This document shows, piece after piece, positions 8,116 to 16,029 of a stretch of 61,953 nucleotides of DNA. The notes under the pieces were generated by a model, which searched no databases, was not told where the DNA came from, and saw nothing but the letters and a program-made list of their open reading frames with translations. Source of the DNA: DATJZH01 sp052146815 (lineage in GTDB: Bacteria > Actinomycetota > Actinomycetes > Streptosporangiales > Streptosporangiaceae); assembly GCA_052146815.1 (NCBI GenBank), contig JBKQMG010000128.1:1-61953 (forward strand), in the 5' to 3' direction. Made by a program: the position numbers and the translations under genes. The stretch's first letter is position 1, and each line of letters begins with the position of its first letter.

Positions 8116-8808
8116 ATGCGCAAATACGTCATCATGGGCGTCCAGGGCAGCGGCAAGGGAACTCACGCGAAGATGCTGGCCGAGGACTTCGACCTCGTGC
8201 ACATCGCCGTCGGCGACATCTTCCGGTGGAACGTGCAGAACCACACCAAGATCGGCGCGCAGGTCCGGCGCATCATGGCCGCGGGCCAGCTGGTCAGCGA
8301 CGACCTGGTCGAGGGCGTGGTGAAAGAACGGCTGGCCGGCCACGACTGGAACTACGGTTTCATCATCGACGGCTTCCCGCGCAACGAGCGCCAGGCGGAG
8401 TTCTTCCTGGAGAGCTACGACATCGACGGGGTGATCCACCTCGACCTGCCCGACAGCGAGGTCGCGCGCCGGGTGCTCGCGCGCAGGCTGTGCTCGAACT
8501 GCGGGATGGACTACAGCCTGCTCGACAACAGCCCTTCTTCGGAAGGCAAGTGCGACGCCTGCGGCGGCGGCCTGATCCAGCGCGAGGATGACACCGAGGA
8601 AGCGCTGGCCGTCCGGCTCCGCGACTACCACGAGAAGACCAACCCCGTCCTCGACATCTTCCGCCGCAAGGAGTACGTCGTCACGGTGGACTCCCGGCCG
8701 CCCAAGGAAGAGGTCCAGCAGGCCGTCAGGCAGATGCTCGGGCTGGTGCCCCGCCCGCTGGCGGTAAGCGGCCAGGAGCCCGAGACGGCCAAGGCGGCGG
8801 CGAGCTAG
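8116..8808 (+). CDS. Adenylate kinase-family nucleoside monophosphate kinase
   Basis: Catalyses ATP + AMP to 2 ADP, or a related NMP phosphorylation, in the cytoplasm. It has 230 residues. The P-loop GVQGSGKGTHAKML is at about 8-21, and the NMP-binding region HIAVGDIFRWNVQ follows. GFIIDGFPRNERQ is the conserved DGFPR motif. A zinc-type LID contains CSNCG and CDACGG. It differs from ordinary Adk: GVQGSGKGT replaces GPPGAGKGT, and there is a 20-residue polar C-terminal tail. It may be a second, divergent adenylate kinase, since the usual adk sits in the ribosomal-protein/secY cluster. It is followed at 12 bp by the glycerate kinase gene. Confidence 0.85.
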   Translation: MRKYVIMGVQGSGKGTHAKMLAEDFDLVHIAVGDIFRWNVQNHTKIGAQVRRIMAAGQLVSDDLVEGVVKERLAGHDWNYGFIIDGFPRNERQAEFFLESYDIDGVIHLDLPDSEVARRVLARRLCSNCGMDYSLLDNSPSSEGKCDACGGGLIQREDDTEEALAVRLRDYHEKTNPVLDIFRRKEYVVTVDSRPPKEEVQQAVRQMLGLVPRPLAVSGQEPETAKAAAS

Positions 8809-8820
8809 CGGGTGCCGCCG

Positions 8821-9939
8821 ATGCGGGTCCTGATCGCGCCCGACTCGTTCAAGGGCAGCATCGGGGCGGCGCAGGCCGCCGAGGCGATCGCCTCGGGCTG
8901 GCGCCGCGCCCGCCCCGGCGACAAGGTGCGCCTGCTGCCGCTGGCCGACGGCGGCGAAGGCACGCTGGAAGTCCTTGCGGCCGGGCCCGGCGCCTGCCGC
9001 TGGCATGAGGCGCCGGTCACCGGACCAGGCGGTGACCCGGTCACCAGCTGCTGGCTGGAGCTGCCCGACGGCACGCACGCCGTGGAACTCGCCCAGGCCA
9101 GCGGACTGCCGCTGCTGGCCGCGGCCGACCCGATGGGCGCGCAGACCACCGGCACCGGCGAGCTGATAGGCGCGGCGCTCGACCTCGGCGCCCGCGCGAT
9201 CCTGGTCGGCCTCGGCGGCTCGGCCTCCACCGACGGCGGGACAGCCGCCCTCGCCGCCCTCGGCGCGCGGTTCCTCGACGCCCGCGGCCATGACCTGCCG
9301 TCCGGCGGCGGCGGGCTGGCGCGCCTGGCGTCGGCGGACCTCAGCGGCCTGCGGCCGGCGCCCCCCGGCGGGGTGACCTGCCTGACTGACGTCCGGGCGC
9401 CGCTGCTCGGCCCGGCGGGCGCGGCCGCGGTGTTCGGGCCGCAGAAGGGCGCCGGCCCGGCGCAGATCGCAGCGCTCGAGAGGGGGCTGGCCGCGCTGGC
9501 GGCGCAGCTCGGCGGCGACCCGCAGGCGCCCGGCGCGGGAGCCGCCGGCGGAACCGCCTACGGCCTCGCCGCCGCCTGGGGCGCGACGATCGCGGCGGGC
9601 GCGGCGCAGCTGTGCCGGATCGCCGGGCTGGGCGCCGCGCTGGACGCGGCCGACCTGGTCATTACCGGCGAAGGCCGCTACGACGCGACGTCACGGGACG
9701 GGAAGGTCACCGGGACGGTCTGCGCCGCCGCGGCGGCCCGCGCAGTGCCCGCGGCGCTGATCGCAGGCCAGCTGGCCGACGTTCCCCCGGAGGAGGTGCG
9801 GCTGACCGCTGCCCTGGCCGACCTGGCCGGGGGAACTGCCGCGGCGACCCGCGAGCCCGCCCGCTGGCTGGCCGCGGCGGCCGCAACAATTGCCCTCGAT
9901 ATCACCGAGGCCGCCGAGCCGGGCGGATTGAGGACCTAG
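8821..9939 (+). CDS. glxK: Glycerate kinase (GlxK/GarK family)
   Basis: Phosphorylates D-glycerate in glyoxylate/glycerate assimilation. The 372 residues are typical for family 1 glycerate kinases. MRVLIAPDSFKGSIGAAQAA is the family hallmark, followed by LLPLADGGEGTLEVL, VGLGGSASTDGG and, near the C-terminus, VITGEGRYDATSRDGKV. ATG 8821 is preferred because MRVLIAPDSFKG is the conserved N-terminus. An in-frame GTG at 8812 would add three residues. The gene follows the kinase upstream closely and its TAG stop forms the first half of the apparent -10 of the PRPP synthetase gene. Confidence 0.93.
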   Translation: MRVLIAPDSFKGSIGAAQAAEAIASGWRRARPGDKVRLLPLADGGEGTLEVLAAGPGACRWHEAPVTGPGGDPVTSCWLELPDGTHAVELAQASGLPLLAAADPMGAQTTGTGELIGAALDLGARAILVGLGGSASTDGGTAALAALGARFLDARGHDLPSGGGGLARLASADLSGLRPAPPGGVTCLTDVRAPLLGPAGAAAVFGPQKGAGPAQIAALERGLAALAAQLGGDPQAPGAGAAGGTAYGLAAAWGATIAAGAAQLCRIAGLGAALDAADLVITGEGRYDATSRDGKVTGTVCAAAAARAVPAALIAGQLADVPPEEVRLTAALADLAGGTAAATREPARWLAAAAATIALDITEAAEPGGLRT

Positions 9940-9942
9940 CCT
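9937..9942 (+). promoter_or_regulatory. -10 element of the PRPP synthetase gene, overlapping the glxK stop
   Basis: TAGCCT begins with the TAG stop codon of glxK and ends 6 nt before GTG 9949. The downstream gene could therefore have its own leaderless transcript. Confidence 0.4.
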
Positions 9943-9948
9943 GGGCTT

Positions 9949-10893
9949 GTGCGGGAAATCGCGATCTTCAGCGGTAGTGCTCACCCCAGCCTGGCCGCGG
10001 AGATCTGCGCTGACCTCGGCGTGCCGCTGCACGACGTGCGCATCCGCCGCTTCGCCAACGACTGCCTGGAAGTGCAGCTGCAGTCCAACTGCCGCGAGCG
10101 GGACGTCTTCCTGATCCAGCCGCTGGCCGCGCCGGTCCAGGAGCATCTGGTCGAGCTGCTGCTGATGCTGGACGCGGCGCGGGGTGCCTCCGCTGCCCGG
10201 GTGACCGCGGTGATCCCGCATTACGCCTATGCACGATCGGACAAGAAGAACATGCCGCGGGTCTCGATCGGCGGCCGGCTGGTCGCCGACCTGCTGGTGA
10301 CGGCGGGTGCCAGCCGGGTGCTGACGATGACGCTGCACTCGCCCCAGGTGCACGGCTTCTTCTCGGTGCCCGTTGACCACCTGCACGCGCTGCGGGAGAT
10401 CGCCGCCCATTTCAGCGGCCAGGACCTCGGCAATGCGGTAGTGGTCTCACCGGACCTCGGCAACGCCAAGCAGGCCGCTGCGTTCGCCCGCATGCTCGGC
10501 CTGCCGGTGGCCGCGGCGGCCAAGGAGCGGCGCGACGACGAGCACGTGAGCATCAGCTCGATCATCGGCGAGGTCAGCGGGCGTGACGTGATCGTGCTCG
10601 ACGACGAGATCGCGCGCGGCACCACGGTCATCGAGCTGCTGGCCCAGTTGCGCGAGCGCGGCGCCCGCAGCGTCCGGATCGCCTGCACGCATGGCGTGTT
10701 CTGCGACGGCGCGCTCAAGCGGATCTCGGCGCATCCCGAGGTGCGGGAAATCGTGTGCACGAACACCGTGGCGATCCCCGAGAGCGAGCGGGGCCCGAAG
10801 CTGCACGTCATCTCGCTGGCGGCCGCGCTCGCCGAAGCCATCAGGCGCATTCACGAAGGGGAGTCGGTCAGCGCTCTTTTCGGCGCCCATTGA
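9949..10893 (+). CDS. Ribose-phosphate pyrophosphokinase (PRPP synthetase), variant
   Basis: Would convert ribose-5-phosphate and ATP to PRPP. The 314 residues are full length. The N-terminus REIAIFSGSAHPSLAAEIC, YAYARSDKKNMPR (the R-x-D-K-K-x3-R region), the TMTLHSPQVHGFF histidine segment, SPDLGNAKQAAAFA and AAAKERR are all present. The PRPP-binding loop reads VLDDEIARGTTVIE instead of the usual DDxxDTGGT, so this is probably a divergent paralogue. The start is GTG 9949. The last 26 bp overlap convergently with the LuxR-type gene on the other strand. Confidence 0.85.
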   Translation: MREIAIFSGSAHPSLAAEICADLGVPLHDVRIRRFANDCLEVQLQSNCRERDVFLIQPLAAPVQEHLVELLLMLDAARGASAARVTAVIPHYAYARSDKKNMPRVSIGGRLVADLLVTAGASRVLTMTLHSPQVHGFFSVPVDHLHALREIAAHFSGQDLGNAVVVSPDLGNAKQAAAFARMLGLPVAAAAKERRDDEHVSISSIIGEVSGRDVIVLDDEIARGTTVIELLAQLRERGARSVRIACTHGVFCDGALKRISAHPEVREIVCTNTVAIPESERGPKLHVISLAAALAEAIRRIHEGESVSALFGAH

Positions 10894-13477
10894 CACCGCC
10901 GCCCCGCTGCGCCCACGCGGCGACCTGGGCGCGGGAGGTGAACCCCAGCTTGGCCAGGATGTTGGCGACATGCCGGGCCGCGGTGGCCGGGCTGATGAAC
11001 AGCTCGCTCGCGATGCCCTTGTTGCTGGCGCCCCGGGTGATGAGGGCCACGATCTCCTCTTCCCGCCTGGTCAGCCGGCCGGGCGGGGACTGCGCGCCTG
11101 CCGGGACCGGTGACCCCGGGGTACCAGCGCCCTGGTGCCCGTGACCGAGCGCCCCGCCCGGTGCGGCGGTCACGTCACCGGGAGCCTGCCCTCCGCCATC
11201 ACGGTCGCCCTCCTCCTGGCGGGTACCCGGCCGGCGGGTGCCCGGCGCGGAAGGCCGGGCCGGCCCGTCGAATGCCAGCACGACCGCGTCGCTTCCGCTC
11301 AGCGCTGAGCCCGCGGTCCACAGCCGGCCGATGACCTGATCACCGAGGTCAGCGGCCGCGTCGAGCACGCGCTGCGTCCGGGCGCCGCGGGCGGCCGGCA
11401 GGCCCGCCGCGCCGCGCAGCGCCGCGGCCGCCGCGGCCAGCTGCACGCCGCGGTCGGGCCGGTCTTCCAGGATCGCGAGCGCAGCGAACCCGTCCAGTCC
11501 CCGGATGACGCCGATCCGGCTGCCGGTGGAGGCACTGAGCTCCAGGCTCTCGGTCAGCCGCTGGCGGGCGAGCTCCATGTCCTTCTGCTCCATCGCGATC
11601 CGGCCGAGGCCCGCCAGGCACCGTGCGATCTCCGGGCGGGCGCTGACCTCGCGCAAGATGACCAGGGCGGCCAGGTATCTCTCCTGGGCGATGCCCGCGT
11701 CGCCGGTCATCCGGGCCAGGTCGCCCAGGCCGAGCAGCGTCCTGGCCGCGCCCCACTGCTGGTCGATGTCCTCCATGATCGCCAGCGCGGCCTCGCCGAG
11801 CTCCTGGGCCTCGTGCATGCCGCCGCGCCCCGCGGCGGCGGCCGCGCGGGTGCCGAGCGCATACGCCTCGTTCCACCGGTCGCCGGCGTTCCTGGCCACC
11901 GTGAGCGCCTCGTCTGCCCGCTGGACGGCCACGTCGATCTTTCCGGCGTGCAGCGCGGTCTCGGTCAGCACGTTCAGCGCGCCCGCGGTCCAGAATTCCT
12001 CGCCGGCCGCCCAGCACAGCTCCAGGCCCGCCATGGCGTCCGCCTCGGCCCGCACCGGGTCGCTGGCCAGGACCAGCTGGGCCCGGCCGACCAGGGCGCG
12101 TCCGCGGACCGCGTCGGGCATGTCAGGGACGTCGAGAGCCAGGAACATGTCGAGCCATTCGCTGCCCTCGGCGAACAGGCCGCGCACGATCCAGCAGGGC
12201 CGCACCGCCGTGCAGATCCGCAGCCCCGTCTCCGCGTCGCGGTCGGCGAGGCAGCGGCTCAGTACCTGTCCCATGTTGTCGGCATCGACATCGAACCGGC
12301 GGAAGACGTCCACCCGGGCGGACCACGGTGCCCGGACCAGCGCCATTCCCACCACCATGGACCGCTCAGCGACCGCGACGGTGTAGTCGCGGAGCCGGTT
12401 GTGCAGCCTCGCCGTCTCCCCGGCCTCGGCCAGGCGCGACGCGGCGTACCCGCGGATCGTGTCGAGCATCCGGTACCTGGTCTGGCTCAGGGCCTCGGCC
12501 TCGACCATGACCAGTGACTTGTCCGTCAGCGCCGAGAGCAGATCCAGGATCTCGCCGGCCGGCAGAGTGTCGTCCGCGCAGACCCGCTCGGCCATCTCCA
12601 GCGTCCAGCCGGCGAAAACCGACAGCCGCCGCAGCATGACCTGCTCGGCGGGCGTCAGCAGGTCATGACTCCAGTCGATCGCCGCACGCAGGGTCCGCTG
12701 CCGCGGCGGCGCGGTCCGGTCGCCGCTCGTGAGCAGCTGGAACCGGTCATCGAGCCGGGCCGCGATCTGCTCGACCGACAGAACCCGCACCCAGGTAGCG
12801 GCCAGCTCGATCGCCAGGGGGAGCCCGTCGAGCGCGCGGCAGATCTGAACCGCCGACGCCATATTCGCCGGGGTCAGCACGAAACCGGGCATGGCCGCCG
12901 CGGCGCGGTCTTCGAACAGCCGGATGGCGTCTGATCCGGCCGGCTCCTCCAGGTAGACGGCTGCGTCAGAGGTGTCCTCGGCGGCCGGCAGCGACAGCGG
13001 GGGCACCTGCCACACGGTCTCGGCAGCAACCCGCAGCGGTTCCCGGCTGGTCGCGATGACGCGCAGGCCCGGCGCGCTGGCCAGCAGCCGCTGGCAGACC
13101 CGGGCGCAGGCCTCGATGAGCTGCTCGCAGTTGTCCAGCCCCAGCAGCACCCGCCGCGGCCGCAGCGCGTCCGCCAGCGTGTCCAGCAGCGGCCGTCCGG
13201 GCTCCTCGGCGACGCCGATGACCGAGGAGATGCGCGAGACAACCAGGTCAGGCTGGCGCAGGTCGGCCAGCTCGACGAACCAGACCCCGTCAGGGAAATC
13301 GTCGGCCAGCTCGGCGAGCACGCGGACGGCCAGCCGCGTCTTCCCGATGCCGCCTGCCCCGCAGAGAGTCAGGGCGCGCGCGGATGCCGCGAGCTTGCGC
13401 ATCTCGTCAAGCTCGCGCTCCCGGCCGATGAAACTATTCGGTTCCTCGCCCAGGTTGCCGTGGGCACGCCTGTTCAT
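10868..13477 (-). CDS. LuxR-family regulator with AAA/NB-ARC ATPase and TPR region
   Basis: Large one-component transcription factor of about 869 residues. After a short tail, NSFIGRERELDEMRKL leads into the Walker A LTLCGAGGIGKTRLAVRV and Walker B LLGLDNCEQL, with IATSREPLRVAAE further on (STAND/AfsR-like ATPase). The centre is helical TPR-like (about 500-700). The C-terminal LuxR HTH begins LTRREEEIVALITRGASNKG and continues SPATAARHVANILAKLGF. ATG 13477 is favoured over an upstream ATG at 13549 because GGGGAA lies at RBS distance and the extra 24 residues look non-conserved. A low-complexity Pro/Gly/Arg linker precedes the HTH. Four 11-bp repeats lie 120 bp upstream. The inducer is unknown. 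Confidence 0.88.
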   Translation of the reverse strand: MNRRAHGNLGEEPNSFIGRERELDEMRKLAASARALTLCGAGGIGKTRLAVRVLAELADDFPDGVWFVELADLRQPDLVVSRISSVIGVAEEPGRPLLDTLADALRPRRVLLGLDNCEQLIEACARVCQRLLASAPGLRVIATSREPLRVAAETVWQVPPLSLPAAEDTSDAAVYLEEPAGSDAIRLFEDRAAAAMPGFVLTPANMASAVQICRALDGLPLAIELAATWVRVLSVEQIAARLDDRFQLLTSGDRTAPPRQRTLRAAIDWSHDLLTPAEQVMLRRLSVFAGWTLEMAERVCADDTLPAGEILDLLSALTDKSLVMVEAEALSQTRYRMLDTIRGYAASRLAEAGETARLHNRLRDYTVAVAERSMVVGMALVRAPWSARVDVFRRFDVDADNMGQVLSRCLADRDAETGLRICTAVRPCWIVRGLFAEGSEWLDMFLALDVPDMPDAVRGRALVGRAQLVLASDPVRAEADAMAGLELCWAAGEEFWTAGALNVLTETALHAGKIDVAVQRADEALTVARNAGDRWNEAYALGTRAAAAAGRGGMHEAQELGEAALAIMEDIDQQWGAARTLLGLGDLARMTGDAGIAQERYLAALVILREVSARPEIARCLAGLGRIAMEQKDMELARQRLTESLELSASTGSRIGVIRGLDGFAALAILEDRPDRGVQLAAAAAALRGAAGLPAARGARTQRVLDAAADLGDQVIGRLWTAGSALSGSDAVVLAFDGPARPSAPGTRRPGTRQEEGDRDGGGQAPGDVTAAPGGALGHGHQGAGTPGSPVPAGAQSPPGRLTRREEEIVALITRGASNKGIASELFISPATAARHVANILAKLGFTSRAQVAAWAQRGGGVNGRRKER

Positions 13478-13596
13478 CTCAAAGTTCCCCGCGTTGCCGG
13501 TACCAGATTCCGCTCCAGGTCCCGCGTGGTGGGACTCTCTGTACAGCACGGTAACGTGTGCAGCCGCCCCGGGTACCTTCCAGCACCGTCACAGCC

Positions 13597-13636
13597 GGGT
13601 GAGGGAAGGGTAACCCCAGGGTGAGTGCAGGGTGAG
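13597..13636. promoter_or_regulatory. Four 11-bp-phased direct repeats upstream of the LuxR-type gene
   Basis: The plus strand reads GGGTGAG (13597), GGGTAAC (13608), GGGTGAG (13619) and GGGTGAG (13630), each separated by 4 nt. On the minus strand, towards the regulator gene, this is CTCACCC repeated with an 11-bp period. OmpR/PhoB-type and SARP-type winged-helix regulators bind such arrays; PHO boxes in streptomycetes have 11-nt units resembling GTTCACC. The factor here is unknown. Confidence 0.65.
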
Positions 13637-13650
13637 ATCCGCCGCCGCGC

Positions 13651-13760
13651 ACGAGTGACCGGGTGCGGCCGACCCCGGCGTAGGCCACCAGGACATCCAC
13701 GGGGCCGAGCGCGGCAGTCTGGTCGCTGTCCGCGATGTTCCCGCTCGTCACCGGCTCCGC
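13651..13760 (-). pseudogene. Possible fragment of a short-chain dehydrogenase
   Basis: The minus strand reads SGNIADSDQTAALGPVDVLV and continues AYAGVGR. This resembles the D-x-D / VDVLVNNAG region of SDR enzymes. Neither the N-terminal glycine motif nor the YxxxK catalytic motif is found nearby. It could be a chance reading frame in GC-rich DNA. Confidence 0.35.
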
Positions 13761-13831
13761 CTCTCGTGGCGGTGACGGCAGCACTCTGCCCGGGCACGCC
13801 GCCGTCATGCGGATCCCGCGCGCGGGAAGTC

Positions 13832-14386
13832 TCAGGCGCGGGCCTGGAGGGTGATGCGCTGCTCCAGGCCGAGCAGGTAATGCTTGCGCTCCAGGCCGCC
13901 GCCGTAGCCGGTCAGCCGCCCGTCGGCGCCCACCACCCGGTGGCACGGCACGATGATGGAGACGGGATTGCGGCCGTTCGCCAGGCCGACGGCGCGGCTG
14001 GCGGCCGGCTGGCCGATCCGGCAGGCCAGCTCGCCGTAGGAGATCGTCTGGCCATACGGAATGGCCTGCAGCTCGGTCCACACCCGCTGCTGGAAGACGG
14101 TCCCGGCCAGGCGCAGGTCAAGGGCGAACTCGGTGCGGCCCCCGGCGAAATACCCGGCGAGCTGCCGGGCGGCCTCGGCCAGCGCTCCGGCGTCCTGCTC
14201 GCCGAAGGCCTCTGCGGCGGGCGCGTGGCGGTGCCTGCTCATGTAGACGCCGGCCAGCGCGCCGTCGTCGGCGACCAGGGTCAGCGGCCCGATCGGGCTG
14301 TCGACGATGGTGTGCGACCGGCGCCCGGCCAGCACGGGTGAAGTCATGACAGTGTCCTTACGCTCGATGGTCATCGTTGCATTCAT
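13832..14386 (-). CDS. ogt: Methylated-DNA--protein-cysteine methyltransferase
   Basis: Suicidal repair protein that moves O6-alkyl groups from guanine to its own cysteine. It has 184 residues. The catalytic motif IIVPCHRVVG is present, preceded by FQQRVWTELQAIPYGQTISYGELA (only part conserved by family) and ASRAVGLANGRNP with the arginine-finger helix. ATG 14386 overlaps the TGA of the upstream Ada-AlkA gene (ATGA), so translation is coupled. An internal ATG at 14347 has a better RBS (AAGGA) and is a plausible alternative start. With its neighbour it forms an alkylation-damage operon in which the Ada functions are divided between two polypeptides. Confidence 0.93.
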   Translation of the reverse strand: MNATMTIERKDTVMTSPVLAGRRSHTIVDSPIGPLTLVADDGALAGVYMSRHRHAPAAEAFGEQDAGALAEAARQLAGYFAGGRTEFALDLRLAGTVFQQRVWTELQAIPYGQTISYGELACRIGQPAASRAVGLANGRNPVSIIVPCHRVVGADGRLTGYGGGLERKHYLLGLEQRITLQARA

Positions 14387-15867
14387 CCGTGTGCGACGTC
14401 GGCGGGGAGGCGGTTGATGCTGTGGTCGCCGGTCGACCACAGGTACTGAACCGCATACGCGCGCCAGGGCCGCCAGGCCGCGGCCCGCTCGGTCAGGGCC
14501 GCGGGGGAAGAGCGGAGGCCCAGCGCGGCCGCGGCGGCGCGGACGCCCAGGTCCGCGGCCGGAAAGGCATCGGGATCGCCGAGCCCGCGCATGGCGATGG
14601 TCTCGACGGTCCACGCGCCGAGGCCGGGCAGCGCCGCGAGCCTGCGCCTGGCCTCGTGCCAGTCGGCTCCGACCCCGAGGTCAATGGTGTCTGCCGCGAG
14701 TGCCCTGGCCAGGGCCATGACGCTCGCGCGCCGGGCGCTGGGGAGGGCCAGGCAGGCCGGGTCGATGGCCGCCAGCGCCGCCATGGCCGGGAACAGCCGG
14801 GTCAGGCCGCCGCGCGGGTCCTCGACCAGGTCGCCGTGCGCCGCCGCGAGCCGGGCCGCGTGGGTGCGCGCGGCCGCGGTCGAGACCTGCTGACCGAGGA
14901 CGGCCCGGATCGCGAACTCCTGCGGGTCGACGGTCCGGGGGACCCGGCGCCCTGGCGCCTTGCCCACCACGGGCGCCAGCACCTGGTCCTGGCGCAGCAG
15001 GTCGTCGACGGCGACCGGGTCTGCGTCCAGGTCAAGCAGGCGCCGGCACCGGCTGATGGCGATGGACAGGTCCCGCAGGTCGGTGAGCGCCAGCTGGCAG
15101 GCGATGTGCTCGGGAGCCGGGCGCAGGGCCACGATGCCGGGCCCGTGCGGCAGCCGCAGGCTGCGCCGGTAGGCACCGTCGCGCCATTCCTCCACGCCCG
15201 GCACGGCGGTCGCGGCGAGATGGCCGAACAGGCTGTCGGGGCACAGCGGCGCCCGGAAGGGCAGCCGCAGGGCCAGCAGGCCGGGCGGTGACCCGCCGGC
15301 GCCGCGCCCGGCCCGGCTCCGCAGCTGGGTGGGGGACAGGGCGAACACCTCAAGGACAGTGTCGTTGAACGCCCGGATGCTCGCGAACCCGGCGGCGAAG
15401 GCCACGTCGCTCATCGGCAGCGCGGTGGTCTCGATCAGCATCCGGGCGGTCTGGGCGCGCTGCGCGCGGGCGAGCGCGAGCGGCCCGGCGCCGAGCTCGG
15501 CCCGCAGCTGCCGCTCCACCTGGCGGACGCTGTAGCCGAGGCTGGCGGCCAGGCCCGGCACGCCCTCGCGGTCGATGACGCCGTCGGCGATCAGCCGCAT
15601 CGCCCTGGCGACCAGGTCGGCGCGCTCGTTCCAGGCCGGCGAGCCGGGACTCGCGTCGGGGCGGCACCGCTTGCAGGCCCGGAATCCGTCCTGCTGCGCG
15701 GCCGCCGCGCTCGGATAGAAGCGCATGTTCTCCGGCTTGGGCGGTACGACGGGGCAGCTCGGCCGGCAGTAGATGCCAGTGGTCACGACCGCGGTGAAGA
15801 ACCAGCCATCGAAACGGGCGTCCTTTGACTGGACGGCCCGCACGCACCGTTCCGTGTCCGCATGCAT
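14383..15867 (-). CDS. alkA: Ada-type regulator fused to AlkA 3-methyladenine DNA glycosylase
   Basis: 494-residue three-module protein. The Ada metal-binding N-terminus (about 1-75) has GIYCRPSCPVVPP, whose cysteines bind zinc and accept methyl groups from phosphotriesters. FRACKRCRPD supplies the second Cys pair. The AraC-type HTH (about 85-185) contains VRQVERQLRAELGAGPLALA and AFAAGFASIRAFNDTV. The AlkA domain follows (about 200-490), with an HhH-GPD core around LGQQVSTAAARTHA and LAALPGLGAWTVETIAMRGL. The catalytic Asp is in DAFPAADLGV. It would excise alkylated bases and activate its own operon. It is coupled to ogt and divergent from the TetR gene. Confidence 0.93.
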   Translation of the reverse strand: MHADTERCVRAVQSKDARFDGWFFTAVVTTGIYCRPSCPVVPPKPENMRFYPSAAAAQQDGFRACKRCRPDASPGSPAWNERADLVARAMRLIADGVIDREGVPGLAASLGYSVRQVERQLRAELGAGPLALARAQRAQTARMLIETTALPMSDVAFAAGFASIRAFNDTVLEVFALSPTQLRSRAGRGAGGSPPGLLALRLPFRAPLCPDSLFGHLAATAVPGVEEWRDGAYRRSLRLPHGPGIVALRPAPEHIACQLALTDLRDLSIAISRCRRLLDLDADPVAVDDLLRQDQVLAPVVGKAPGRRVPRTVDPQEFAIRAVLGQQVSTAAARTHAARLAAAHGDLVEDPRGGLTRLFPAMAALAAIDPACLALPSARRASVMALARALAADTIDLGVGADWHEARRRLAALPGLGAWTVETIAMRGLGDPDAFPAADLGVRAAAAALGLRSSPAALTERAAAWRPWRAYAVQYLWSTGDHSINRLPADVAHG

Positions 15868-16014
15868 GAAGACAGCTTCTGTGGTCAGACCCGGTCCGGT
15901 CTAGCGGGAAAACGACATGCACCTGCGAGAAGGCAGGCAGCAAGGGTGATGTCGCAATACTGCTAGCCTCAGCATTTACTTGCCGGATAAGAAAATATGC
16001 GTGTCGCGAAACTT

Positions 16015-16023
16015 TGCTACAGT
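16015..16023 (+). promoter_or_regulatory. Extended -10 promoter of the tetR gene
   Basis: TGC followed by TACAGT (16018-16023) is an extended -10. It ends 6 nt before GTG 16030, which decides the start in favour of a leaderless GTG over the upstream ATG at 15997. Any autorepression operator would lie in the 15868-16029 divergent region; none was recognised. Confidence 0.55.
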
Positions 16024-16029
16024 TTCCGC

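Noticed and set aside
13832..14614. Longer ogt product of 260 residues
   Set aside because: The extra N-terminal part is antisense-like Arg-rich sequence inside the AlkA gene. The ATGA overlap at 14386 gives a natural start.
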